Shown here: piece after piece, positions 18,213 to 25,446 of the stretch | Position numbering within the stretch: position 1 is the first letter of the stretch | Layout of the letters: the number at the start of each line of letters is the position of its first letter | NCBI RefSeq assembly: GCF_028583545.1 | Contig: NZ_CP087106.1 | Coordinates: forward strand, 3,332,501 to 3,396,500 | Reading direction: 5' to 3' | DNA length: 64,000 nt | From: Methylobacterium sp. NMS14P | Lineage (GTDB): Bacteria; Pseudomonadota; Alphaproteobacteria; Rhizobiales; Beijerinckiaceae | Position numbers and translations under genes: made by a program | The notes under the pieces: model-generated | Database searches by the model: none | The model's input: the letters and a program-made list of their open reading frames with translations, nothing else | Told to the model about the DNA's origin: nothing

Positions 18213-19424
18213 ATGCAAGCGCACGTTGCGGGGATCGACAACCCGAACCCGATGATCGGCCCGGCACGCCTGATCCGGGCGGCCTTCGAGGGCGCCGACA
18301 TGGCCGCCCTGGCCGCCGAGATCCTCGCGGAAGGCGGCGACTCCGCCCTCGACGCTGGGACGGCCCTGGATATGGCGACGATCCTGCTGCTGAAGCACCG
18401 CTTCGCGAAAGGCCTCGCGCTCCAGAACGAGGTCCTGGACGGGCAGCGGCTCTTCGCGCTGCGCTCGAACACGGATCAGGCGCGGGTCCGCGTCCTCGTC
18501 CTGGTCACGGCCGGCGATCTGATGGCCAACACGCCGATCGACTTCCTGCTGAACGACGCGGATTTCAGCCTGACCTACCTCTACCTCCGGCCCGGCGAAC
18601 CGGTGCCGCGCGACCTGCCCGCGCACGACGTGATCGTCACGGGCATCGCCTACGCGCGGACCGCCGAGCCGCTCCTGGAAGCCCTCGCGGCGGTGGCGGA
18701 CTACTGGACGCGGCCGATCGTCAATCACCCGCGCCACGTCCTCAAGACCTCCCGGCACGGGATCGCGGGCGCGCTGCGCGGCGCGGAGGGGATCCTGGCA
18801 CCCGACGTCGTCCGCGTGAGCCGGTCCGTCCTGAGCGCGGCGGCGTCCCGCCAGACGGAGGGCCCGACCTACCCGCTCCTGGTGCGCCCCCTCGACACGC
18901 ATGCCGGCAACGAGCTCCAGAAGGTCGATCGGGCGCAGGATCTACAGCTCTACCTCGCGCACACGGACGCCGAGGCGTTCTATGTCACGCAGTTCTGCGA
19001 CTATCGCGGTCCCGACGGCCTCTTCCGGAAGCTCCGCGTCGTCCTGATCGACGGCGTGCCGTTCCTGTGCCACATGGCCATCCGCGATCATTGGATGATC
19101 CACTATCTCAACGCCGGCATGCTGGAGGATCCGGCGAAGCGCCAGGTCGAGGCCGCCGCCATGGCCACGTTCGACACCGACTTCGCCGAGCGCCATCGCG
19201 CCGCGTTCGCCGAGATCCACCGCAGGATCGGCCTCGATTACCTGATCATCGACTGCGCGGAGAGCGCGGACGGCCGGCTGCTGATCTTCGAGGCGGATAC
19301 CGGGATGGTCGTCCACGACATGGATTCGGTGGACCTGTTTCCCTACAAGGCGCCGCAGATGCGCCGGGTCTTCGCGGCGTTCCAAGAGGCGTTGCGCGGG
19401 CGGGCTCACGGGCGTCCCGCCTAG
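18213..19424 (+). CDS. ATP-grasp (RimK-like) domain protein, unknown substrate
   Basis: A 403-residue soluble protein. The N-terminal 90 residues are helical, TPR-like (LDMATILLLKHRFAKGLALQNEV). The central part has a Rossmann-like pre-ATP-grasp fold (VRVLVLVTAGDLMANTPID). The C-terminal half carries ATP-grasp features: a lysine/arginine strand YPLLVRPLDTHAGNEL, an acidic/Asn-type metal block LLIFEADTGMVVHDMDS, and DYLIIDCAESADGRLL. It may ligate an amino acid or sugar acid, but no acceptor can be named. ATG 18213 has GGAGG five bases upstream; the frame opens at 18114. It is next to two glycosyltransferases and flagellin 1. Confidence 0.72.
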   Translation: MQAHVAGIDNPNPMIGPARLIRAAFEGADMAALAAEILAEGGDSALDAGTALDMATILLLKHRFAKGLALQNEVLDGQRLFALRSNTDQARVRVLVLVTAGDLMANTPIDFLLNDADFSLTYLYLRPGEPVPRDLPAHDVIVTGIAYARTAEPLLEALAAVADYWTRPIVNHPRHVLKTSRHGIAGALRGAEGILAPDVVRVSRSVLSAAASRQTEGPTYPLLVRPLDTHAGNELQKVDRAQDLQLYLAHTDAEAFYVTQFCDYRGPDGLFRKLRVVLIDGVPFLCHMAIRDHWMIHYLNAGMLEDPAKRQVEAAAMATFDTDFAERHRAAFAEIHRRIGLDYLIIDCAESADGRLLIFEADTGMVVHDMDSVDLFPYKAPQMRRVFAAFQEALRGRAHGRPA

Positions 19425-19459
19425 GGCGCCCGTCCCCGGGACATCGAGCCGCGGGCGCC
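19425..19459. terminator. Possible bidirectional terminator hairpin
   Basis: GGCGCCCG at 19425-19432 pairs with CGGGCGCC at 19452-19459, starting immediately after the stop of the ATP-grasp gene and lying before the convergent glycosyltransferase gene. There is no T-run, so this is only a candidate. Confidence 0.3.
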
Positions 19460-19479
19460 GGGTGTCCAACCCGGCTCCC

Positions 19480-20277
19480 TCACCACGGGATGCGGCCGAA
19501 GCGGTCGATCAGGCGCTGGTACTCGGCGTTGCTCTCGGCCTTCGACGTGCCGCCCTGGCCGACATCCGAGGTCCCGGAACCCGGATGCACGAGGCGGCAC
19601 ACCAGCGGCAGGACGAAGCCGTGGCGCACGAGCTGCACGTTGGGGCCGCCGTTGCGCAGGACGTTGGCGAGCCACGGACGGACCTGGATCGCGTCCTGCA
19701 GGGTCACGGGCGCCGTCGCCTCGACGAGGTGGGCGCGGCGCAGGCCGGTCTCGGCGAGGCGGCCGAGCCACTCGTTGTCGTAGTGCCACTTCGAGGCCGG
19801 GCTGATCGCGCCGACCTGCGCGAAGGTGGTCCGCCGCATCAGCCAGCCCGACGGGGTCGCGAAATCGTTGATCCGGGCCACCTCGCCGGCCTCGTCGGTC
19901 TCGAGCTGGGTGGAGGAGACGAAATCGAAGCTCTCGAGAGCCCGGAGCGCGAAGCCCAGGTAGGGCGGCAGCCAGTGATCGTCGTCCTCGAGGAAGCCGA
20001 CGAGGTCCCAGGTGTCGTCGACGGCGCGGATCGCGGCGTTCAGCGCGGGGATCTGGCCCCTGTGCTCGCCGCGTGCGAAGGTGATCTGCGGGTGCGCGGC
20101 GAGCCGCGCCGGGATCTCGATCCCGGGGTCGATCCCGACGAAGAAGTGGATCGTCGCCGGCCGGTCGAGCTCCTGGGCGTTGGCGCTCTCGACCGCGTGC
20201 TCCAGGAAGTACTGGCCGGTCTTCCCGACCAGGGTCGAGGGCTTGAGCCTCGACGGCGTGATGATCGCGATCCTCAT
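19480..20277 (-). CDS. Glycosyltransferase family 2-like protein
   Basis: A 265-residue GT-A enzyme. It starts RIAIITPSRLKPSTLVGKTG, continues HRGQIPALNAAIRAV, and has the metal motif LVGFLEDDDHWLPPYL in the DxD position. The acceptor-side motif is WHYDNEWLGRLAETG. There is no transmembrane segment. ATG 20277 was chosen because GAGG lies seven bases upstream; GTG 20283 is an alternative with no room for a ribosome site. It is co-directional with the next glycosyltransferase (49 bp gap) and likely co-transcribed with it. Confidence 0.83.
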   Translation of the reverse strand: MRIAIITPSRLKPSTLVGKTGQYFLEHAVESANAQELDRPATIHFFVGIDPGIEIPARLAAHPQITFARGEHRGQIPALNAAIRAVDDTWDLVGFLEDDDHWLPPYLGFALRALESFDFVSSTQLETDEAGEVARINDFATPSGWLMRRTTFAQVGAISPASKWHYDNEWLGRLAETGLRRAHLVEATAPVTLQDAIQVRPWLANVLRNGGPNVQLVRHGFVLPLVCRLVHPGSGTSDVGQGGTSKAESNAEYQRLIDRFGRIPW

Positions 20278-20326
20278 TCCCACGCCTCACCGTGTCGGGC
20301 GTCGCGCGCCGAGGCGCGGGACGCAG

Positions 20327-20962
20327 TCAGAGCTTGAAGGACTGCTCGCCGATATGGCCGAGCTCCTTGCTGAGATACGGGTCGCACCAGATGCGGAAGC
20401 CGGCGGCGCGGACCCGATCGCTGAAATCGAAGTCTTCGCCGATGTTCACGCCGGCCTCCTCGTCGACGCGGAAGCGGAAATAGGGCTTCTTCAGCTTGTC
20501 GAAGACCGTGGACTTGATCAGCAGGAAGCCGGTCGGGATGCGCGACATCTCCAGCAGGCCCCGCGGCGCGTCGGCGGGCTGCTCCGGCAGGATGTCGCCG
20601 AGGAAGTGGAACGGGGCGGTGCGCCGGGAATAGGTCGCGCCGATGATGTCGACCTGCCGCACGAGGAGCTTGAGGAGGGCCTCCTTCGGGAAGGTCATGT
20701 CGCTGTCGATGAACAGGACGTACTCCGCCCCGTATTTCTGCGCGAACTCGAGGCCGAGGTTGCGGGCGTCGGCGACGATCGACGACTTCCCGACGACGAT
20801 CGACATCGGCATCTCGCCGAGCGAGTGCATCATCGATCCGAGGCTGACGGCGAAGTCCGCGTGGACCATGGTCCCGCAGGGGATCGCGATCGCCACGTGG
20901 GGAAACTTCGTCGCCGCGGAGGGGGGCGCGTCGCCAACATCACCAGACGCCTGAGCGATCAC
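20327..20962 (-). CDS. Glycosyltransferase-like protein with IDSDM motif
   Basis: About 211 residues. The GT-A core begins HVAIAIPCGTMVHADFAVSL. SIVVGKSSIVADARNLGLEF and the metal-binding block YVLFIDSDMTFPKEALLKLL follow, then GEDFDFSDRVRAAGFRIWCD on the acceptor side. The frame is open to a GTG at 21058. GTG at 20962 has AGGGAG seven bases upstream, and the extra 32 residues are polar and low-complexity, so the shorter start is preferred. It lies divergent from flagellin 1 and upstream of a second glycosyltransferase, which suggests, but does not prove, flagellin or surface glycan modification. Confidence 0.78.
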   Translation of the reverse strand: MIAQASGDVGDAPPSAATKFPHVAIAIPCGTMVHADFAVSLGSMMHSLGEMPMSIVVGKSSIVADARNLGLEFAQKYGAEYVLFIDSDMTFPKEALLKLLVRQVDIIGATYSRRTAPFHFLGDILPEQPADAPRGLLEMSRIPTGFLLIKSTVFDKLKKPYFRFRVDEEAGVNIGEDFDFSDRVRAAGFRIWCDPYLSKELGHIGEQSFKL

Positions 20963-21077
20963 AGCTGAGCTCCCTGCAAGGTGCGCCCCGTCCTCCGCGC
21001 GCCGGTCGCACCGGATCGGCTCCGCCCGGACAGGCGCGACAGAATTGGTTTGCGCCACAGCTTATGGCTGCGGATGG

Positions 21078-21092
21078 TTAATAGATCTTGAA
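21078..21092. promoter_or_regulatory. CtrA-like near-site upstream of flagellin 1
   Basis: TTAA-TAGATCT-TGAA, one mismatch from TTAA-N7-TTAA, about 165 bp before the flagellin start. The second flagellin has a perfect version of this motif, which raises the odds that this one is real. Confidence 0.3.
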
Positions 21093-21101
21093 CGCGACAT
21101 T

Positions 21102-21126
21102 GGATCCATAAATACTTGATGGATCC
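21102..21126. repeat. Perfect 8-bp inverted repeat upstream of flagellin 1
   Basis: GGATCCAT (21102-21109) and ATGGATCC (21119-21126) are perfect complements separated by nine bases (AAATACTTG). It lies in the 296 bp region between the divergent glycosyltransferase and flagellin 1 genes, about 130 bp before the flagellin start. It could be an operator or an RNA hairpin. No counterpart exists before flagellin 2. Confidence 0.6.
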
Positions 21127-21218
21127 GGGAGAAAGTTCATTAACGATCACTTCGGACGCGTCCGGAGTCGGCAATTGATTTAACCGCTACGAAACGTTTG
21201 GAGGCCGATTACTGGCGT

Positions 21219-21233
21219 ACCCGAGAAACGGGT
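21219..21233 (+). promoter_or_regulatory. Flagellin 1 leader hairpin
   Basis: ACCCG-AGAAA-CGGGT forms a perfect 5-bp stem 25 bases before the flagellin start. Flagellin 2 has an equivalent stem (CCCGA-GAA-TCGGG) at nearly the same distance although the surrounding leaders differ. Conservation of a stem at fixed distance suggests a 5'UTR control element, for example a target of FlbT/FlaF-type control known for alphaproteobacterial flagellin mRNA. Confidence 0.45.
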
Positions 21234-21258
21234 GCATCAAATCAGAAAGATACGGTCC

Positions 21259-22476
21259 ATGTCCTCCATCACCCTGTCGGCCGCCACGCGTCAGAACCTG
21301 CTCTCGCTGCAGGACACCGCCCAGCTGATGGCGACCACGCAGAACCGCCTCGCCACCGGCAAGACGGTCAACTCCGCTCTCGACAACCCGACCAACTTCT
21401 TCACCTCCCAGGCCCTCGACGGCCGCTCCTCGAGCCTGAACACCCTCCTCGACGGCATCTCCAACGGCGTCCAGTCGATCCAGGCCGCCAACCAGGGCAT
21501 CACCTCGATCCAGAAGCTCGTGGATCAGGCGAAGTCGATCGCCAGCCAAGCGCTCTCGACCCAGCTCTCCACCACCGGCACCGCCGCCAACGCCTACAGC
21601 GCCAGCACCGCCTCCCAGACGGTCCTCCTGACCATCAACGGCACCTCGGTCTCCGCCACGGTCGCCGCCTCCTCGAGCATCAGCGCCACCGTCGCGGCCC
21701 TGAACTCGGCGGTCAGCTCGGCCTCGACCTCGTCGAGCGGCTCGTTCGGCGCAGGCGCGATCTTCTCGGTCGACAGCACCGGCACCAAGATCGTCCTGAA
21801 CGCCCAGGCCGACGTCGAATTCCAGAACTCCGGCAGCCAGACGGCGCTCGGCTTCACCGCGTCGGGCACCACCGCCTCGACCTACGGCACCGCCGCCAGC
21901 ACCGTCGTCTCCAGCGACCTGTCGATCTCGGGCGTGACGCAGCGCGCCTCGCTGGCGAACCAGTACAACAACCTGCTCAACCAGATCACGCAGCTCGCCG
22001 GCGATGCCAGCTACAACGGCGTCAACCTCATTGCCGGCAAGGGCAATGACATGAACATCAAGTTCAACGACACCGGCAGCTCCAACCTCAACGTCGCCTC
22101 GGTCGACGCGACCGCCAGCGGCCTCGGTCTGTCGTCGATCACCAGCTCGAACAACTCGTCGAGCCAGAACGGCCTCGGCAACTTCCTGCTGAACGCGGAC
22201 GTCAACAAGACCCTGGCGACCCTCACCACGGCGGGCGCGAACCTGAACTCCGCGGCGAGCACGCTGGGCTCGAACCTGTCGGTGGTTCAGAACCGCCAGG
22301 ACTTCTCCAAGCAGCTGATCAACGTGCTGCAGACGGGCTCGGCCAACCTGACCAACGCCGACCTGAACCAGGAAGCGGCGAACTCGCAGGCGCTGTCGAC
22401 CCGCCAGTCGATGGGCATCTCGGCCCTGTCGCTGGCCAACTCAGCCCAGCAGGGCGTCCTCCAGCTCCTGCGGTAA
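21259..22476 (+). CDS. Flagellin (copy 1)
   Basis: A 405-residue flagellin. The N-terminal D0/D1 helices (SSITLSAATRQNLLSLQDTA and NRLATGKTVNSALDNPTNFF) and the C-terminal D0 helix (TRQSMGISALSLANSAQQG then VLQLLR) are intact. The central region is Ser/Thr/Ala-rich and short. It is the filament subunit, exported by the flagellar type III system without a signal peptide. ATG 21259 is supported by the second copy at 52473, which begins at the same residue; an upstream ATG at 21232 is not conserved. The two proteins differ at about 12 residues, all in the middle. Followed by a strong terminator. Confidence 0.96.
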   Translation: MSSITLSAATRQNLLSLQDTAQLMATTQNRLATGKTVNSALDNPTNFFTSQALDGRSSSLNTLLDGISNGVQSIQAANQGITSIQKLVDQAKSIASQALSTQLSTTGTAANAYSASTASQTVLLTINGTSVSATVAASSSISATVAALNSAVSSASTSSSGSFGAGAIFSVDSTGTKIVLNAQADVEFQNSGSQTALGFTASGTTASTYGTAASTVVSSDLSISGVTQRASLANQYNNLLNQITQLAGDASYNGVNLIAGKGNDMNIKFNDTGSSNLNVASVDATASGLGLSSITSSNNSSSQNGLGNFLLNADVNKTLATLTTAGANLNSAASTLGSNLSVVQNRQDFSKQLINVLQTGSANLTNADLNQEAANSQALSTRQSMGISALSLANSAQQGVLQLLR

Positions 22477-22498
22477 GCGTCCCGCGCGTCGAAGAGAC

Positions 22499-22534
22499 GG
22501 GCCGGCCGGGTCTCCCCGGCCGGCCCTTTTCTTT
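22499..22534 (+). terminator. Rho-independent terminator of flagellin 1
   Basis: A perfect 12-bp stem, GGGCCGGCCGGG with CCCGGCCGGCCC, a TCTC loop and the run TTTTCTTT. It starts 22 bases after the flagellin stop. Typical intrinsic terminator. Confidence 0.9.
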
Positions 22535-22741
22535 GGTCCCTCGCCCGCACGAACGCGGTGGCGCGCGGCGCAGGATCGACCCGGCAGAGCGGGTTCGCGC
22601 GCGCGGTTCGGTTGTCCGGTCGCGCGGTGCGTGGCCGGAACGATCCAAAGGCCGTTCCGGCCGCGGGGTTGCCAAGCTTGACCGTATCGGCCAGCCTGTC
22701 CGTAGTTACTGCGTACCGATCCGAGCTGAGCCGGAGTGCCG

Positions 22742-22987
22742 ATGCGAGTGAATCACGAGCGCCGCCTTCTCAACAAGGCTGCAGAGGCAGGGGATTACCA
22801 GATCTCGATCCGCCAGAAAGCCGACGCCTCCTGGCCCAGCGATCACAGCCGACTGACGGCGCTCGAGAGCACCGGTCATCTCCAGCGGATCGATCTGGAC
22901 GATGGTCCGGAGGGATCCGTGGCGGTCTGGCAGATCACCGCGGCCGGCCTTTCCCAGCTTCAGACTCTGACGTTGGGAGCCGAATGA
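22742..22987 (+). CDS. Small winged-helix-like protein, unknown
   Basis: An 81-residue protein. The pattern LLNKAAEAGDYQIS, LTALESTGHLQRIDLDD and VAVWQITAAGLSQLQTL resembles a small winged-helix unit (helix, 'LexxG-l-r' turn, then W-x-IT-x-x-G wing and helix). No family can be named. ATG 22742 has CCGGAG six bases upstream; GTG 22736 is possible. Its stop overlaps the start of the next small gene, so the pair is translationally coupled. Confidence 0.6.
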   Translation: MRVNHERRLLNKAAEAGDYQISIRQKADASWPSDHSRLTALESTGHLQRIDLDDGPEGSVAVWQITAAGLSQLQTLTLGAE

Positions 22988-23127
22988 TGGCGTCCGTGAA
23001 GATCCGCGCGACCGACGACGGGACCTTCGTGGTCTACCGCAACGGCGCGGCCGTCGCGTCGGGATTGACCCGCGAGCAGGCCGAGCGCTGCGCGACGGTT
23101 CTGGGCTGGATCGCGCAGGGGCGCTGA
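22984..23127 (+). CDS. Small protein, about 47 residues, unknown
   Basis: Starts at ATGATG, overlapping the stop of the preceding gene (start 22984 or 22987). The product (SVKIRATDDGTFVVYRNGAA, then SGLTREQAERCATVLGWI) has a short beta hairpin and one helix, a pattern seen in many tiny alphaproteobacterial proteins of unknown role. The overlap with a plausible upstream gene and codon use like the neighbours support it. Confidence 0.5.
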   Translation: MMASVKIRATDDGTFVVYRNGAAVASGLTREQAERCATVLGWIAQGR

Positions 23128-23188
23128 CGGCGCCGGCAGCCTTTCTCCGCCCCTCGGCGAGGCCGAGCGAGCGGCGACGGCGCGACCG

Positions 23189-23419
23189 CTACTCGGCGGC
23201 CTTGGCGGGGATCGCCTCGCTGAGAGCCTCGCGCCGCGCGCTGTTCAGGACGCGCTGGCGGGCTTGCGGCTCTTGGATCGCGTGCCAGAGGCGGAACAGC
23301 TCGGAGGTCATGCTCGCATCGGAGGCGTCCCCGTCCGGTGCGTAGAAGGCGTCGACCGGACAGCCAACGACCGCTGCGATCTCGCGCAGACGCGCGGTAG
23401 CTCGAACATCGATGGCCAT
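23189..23419 (-). CDS. Small protein resembling an XRE-regulator tail (paralogue 2)
   Basis: A 76-residue protein paralogous to 15431-15667. Shared features are LREIAAVVGCPVDAFY (against LGDLAETLGCSVDVFF) and MTSELFRLWHAIQEPQARQRVL (against MTEELLNLWFSIEDPAARHRIL). As there, the block resembles the C-terminal half of XRE-type regulators with no DNA-recognition helix. ATG 23419 is used; GTG 23437 adds six residues. Convergent with the small gene pair upstream of it. Confidence 0.6.
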   Translation of the reverse strand: MAIDVRATARLREIAAVVGCPVDAFYAPDGDASDASMTSELFRLWHAIQEPQARQRVLNSARREALSEAIPAKAAE

Positions 23420-23949
23420 CGGAGACAGAATTCCCACACGCCACGGGCGCTAGGGCTATCATCGCCCAACCCGGAGCAGCAAGGGATCGTCCTGTACCAG
23501 ACCTGATCTGAACGTATCAGCTCTATCATTTTTAGGTATATGGTCGACAAGGTCACGGTTGGCGTGCGCAGCGCCGAAGCTCACGAAGGCGTGATCGGAC
23601 GACGCGATCTTTGCGACGACATGCGTGACCGCGTTTCACCGTGATCCACCGGGGCTTCTGGATCATCATCTGCCTGTCGATGCGGATGCGGCCCGCGGCG
23701 TCGATCGGGATGCCGGTGCCGCGCGACTGATCGTGCCGCGCGTCCCGATAGACCCGCGGAGGCGGGACAAACCCGGGCCCCGAGCTGTTCACGCGGCCTC
23801 GGAATCGCCGATCGTGAAGCAATCGACGGGGTGGCCGGCACAGAATTATCGAATGGAAGCTTCCCGTTAACGAAGCGTAAACCTTTGTGACGTGATCCTA
23901 GGACGATGAGCGGGCACAGGACCCGGCACACGGATCGGGCGAGGTTCCG
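23420..23949. other. Intergenic region with AT-rich patch and CtrA-like site
   Basis: About 530 bp. An AT-rich stretch near 23510-23545 probably holds the promoter for the minus-strand gene. Open frames on both strands (23553-23822 minus, 23625-23870 plus) overlap each other, lack ribosome sites and resemble nothing I know, so I do not call them. Near the right end is TTAA-CGAAGCG-TAAA. Confidence 0.4.
23867..23881. promoter_or_regulatory. CtrA-like near-consensus site
   Basis: TTAA-CGAAGCG-TAAA, followed by CC, matches TTAA-N7-TTAA at seven of eight positions. It is 68 bp upstream of the small membrane protein gene at 23950, in promoter position. Confidence 0.35.
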
Positions 23950-24237
23950 ATGATCGTCTTGATTGCCGCAGCCATCGTCAGCGGCCTCGCGACAGCCGCG
24001 ATCCTTGCGCCAGTGAGCGCCCTCGCGGCCCTGATCATCGCTCCCCTCGCGGCCAGCGCGTCGGCCATCCTCGCCTGCATCTTCATCGCGTGGCGCAACA
24101 CCCGCGATGACGTCGGGCCGCCCGACCTCGAGGCGCAGGCCGACGCCATGGTGGCCGTCCTGTGCGAAGTGGCCCAGCAAGGTAAGATGGTCCCGGTCGC
24201 CGCGCCGGTCCGGGTCCGCGGCCACCGGTCGGCCTGA
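23950..24237 (+). CDS. Small membrane protein, unknown
   Basis: A 95-residue protein whose first 55 residues are two hydrophobic helices (LIAAAIVSGLATAAILA and ALAALIIAPLAASASAILAC). A cytoplasmic tail containing DLEAQADAMVAVLCEVAQQG ends in a basic stretch. No family is recognised. ATG 23950 follows GAGG at good distance. A CtrA-like sequence is in the promoter position. The LysR gene begins 84 bp downstream. Confidence 0.62.
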   Translation: MIVLIAAAIVSGLATAAILAPVSALAALIIAPLAASASAILACIFIAWRNTRDDVGPPDLEAQADAMVAVLCEVAQQGKMVPVAAPVRVRGHRSA

Positions 24238-24321
24238 GACCGCCGCGCACCGGCCGCGACACCGGTATCGCCGGTCCGGCCCCGTTGCCATCAGCGCCTG
24301 TCGCGGACCATTCTGCCCGCG

Positions 24322-25218
24322 ATGAGGCCGCCCGTTCCCCTCTCCGCCGTCCGGATCTTCGAGGCTGCCGCGCGGCGGCGCTCGTTCAAGGCCGCGGCCG
24401 GTGAACTCAACCTCTCCCCGAGCGCGGTCAGCCACGCCCTGCGCAAGATGGAAGAGACGCTGGGCGTCGTGCTGTTCGAGCGGGTTGGCCAGGGCATCGC
24501 GCCGACTCCGGCCGGAGAGGCGCTGTGCGACCATGTCGGGCGCGCCTTCGCGGAGCTGAACCGCGGCTTCGACCTCGTGGCGAATCGCGGCCCGCAGCTG
24601 CTCAGGCTGCACTGCGCGCCGAGCTTCGCCGCGCAGTGGCTGGCGCCGCGGCTGGCCCGGTTCCTGAGCGCCCACCCGGGCTTCGAGGTGCGCCTCGCCG
24701 CCGGCATGGACTACGCCCGGTTCATCACCGACGAGTTCGACGCCGACATCGTGTACGGGCCGCCCCGCGGCGAAGGTCTGGTGCGGATGCCGCTGGGTCC
24801 GGAGATCGTCACGCCGCTCTGCGACCCCGCCCGGGCGGCCCGGATCCGCGAGCCGTCCGACCTGCTGGTCCAGACCCTCATCCAGAGCGACAACAAGCAG
24901 GTGCGCTGGACCCACTGGTTCGAGCGGAACCAGCTCGCCACCCAGCCGAGCGCGGGCATCCGCTTCGACCGGAGCTTCCTGGCCCTCGCGGCCGCCGCGG
25001 ACGGCCTCGGCGTCGCCCTGGAATCCACCCGCCTCGCCGAGCGGGAAGTGGCGGCCGGCCGCCTCGTCGCGCCGCTGGCCGGGCGCTCGCACGACATCAG
25101 CTACGTCGGCCACCACTTCGTCTGCCCGGCCGACGCGCGCCGTCGGGCGCCGCTGCGGGTCTTCGCGCGGTGGCTGGCCGATGAGCTCGGCGTACCGTTG
25201 AGCGCCGACCTCGCCTGA
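24322..25218 (+). CDS. LysR family regulator of the TRAP/transketolase operon
   Basis: A 298-residue LysR protein. The N-terminal winged HTH reads VRIFEAAARRRSFKAAAGEL then LSPSAVSHALRKMEETLGV. The effector domain begins LRLHCAPSFAAQWLAPRLAR, the GcvA-type opening. It is co-directional with the SDR operon and ends 228 bp before it. An AGGTGA-N7-TCACCT box lies 11 bases after its stop, so it probably regulates the downstream genes. Effector unknown. Confidence 0.9.
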   Translation: MRPPVPLSAVRIFEAAARRRSFKAAAGELNLSPSAVSHALRKMEETLGVVLFERVGQGIAPTPAGEALCDHVGRAFAELNRGFDLVANRGPQLLRLHCAPSFAAQWLAPRLARFLSAHPGFEVRLAAGMDYARFITDEFDADIVYGPPRGEGLVRMPLGPEIVTPLCDPARAARIREPSDLLVQTLIQSDNKQVRWTHWFERNQLATQPSAGIRFDRSFLALAAAADGLGVALESTRLAEREVAAGRLVAPLAGRSHDISYVGHHFVCPADARRRAPLRVFARWLADELGVPLSADLA

Positions 25219-25228
25219 ATCCGGCAAA

Positions 25229-25247
25229 AGGTGACCGGGATTCACCT
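25229..25247. promoter_or_regulatory. LysR-type operator box before the SDR operon
   Basis: AGGTGA-CCGGGAT-TCACCT is a perfect 6-N7-6 inverted repeat containing the T-N11-A core of LysR boxes. A second smaller repeat (CACC-TGCG-GGTG) overlaps its right arm. It sits between the lysR stop and the SDR start, 200 bp before the latter. Confidence 0.6.
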
Positions 25248-25446
25248 GCGGGTGCAAATTCCGCGTTTGTCGCCGGCGCGCCGCGCCGTCACTCTCCTCG
25301 CAACAAGACAGGCGGGAGGAGACGACGCCGCAGACCGCTCGATCCGTGGGCTCGGTCCCCGGACGCGCGGCCGACGGCAAGGCGCCCCTCCCTGGCGACG
25401 ATAGGTTCGATCCCGCGCAGTCGCGGATCGCCGGGAGGATTCTTCG

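Noticed and set aside
21179..21211. Sigma-28 type promoter for flagellin 1 (GCCGATTA -10)
   Set aside because: A GCCGATTA exists, but the TTAA upstream is 20 bases away rather than about 15, and flagellin 2 lacks the match.
23553..23822. Minus frame with GTGIPIDAAGRIRIDRQ
   Set aside because: The segment looks faintly protein-like, but there is no ribosome site, it overlaps a plus frame, and I recognise no family. It may deserve a search but cannot be supported.
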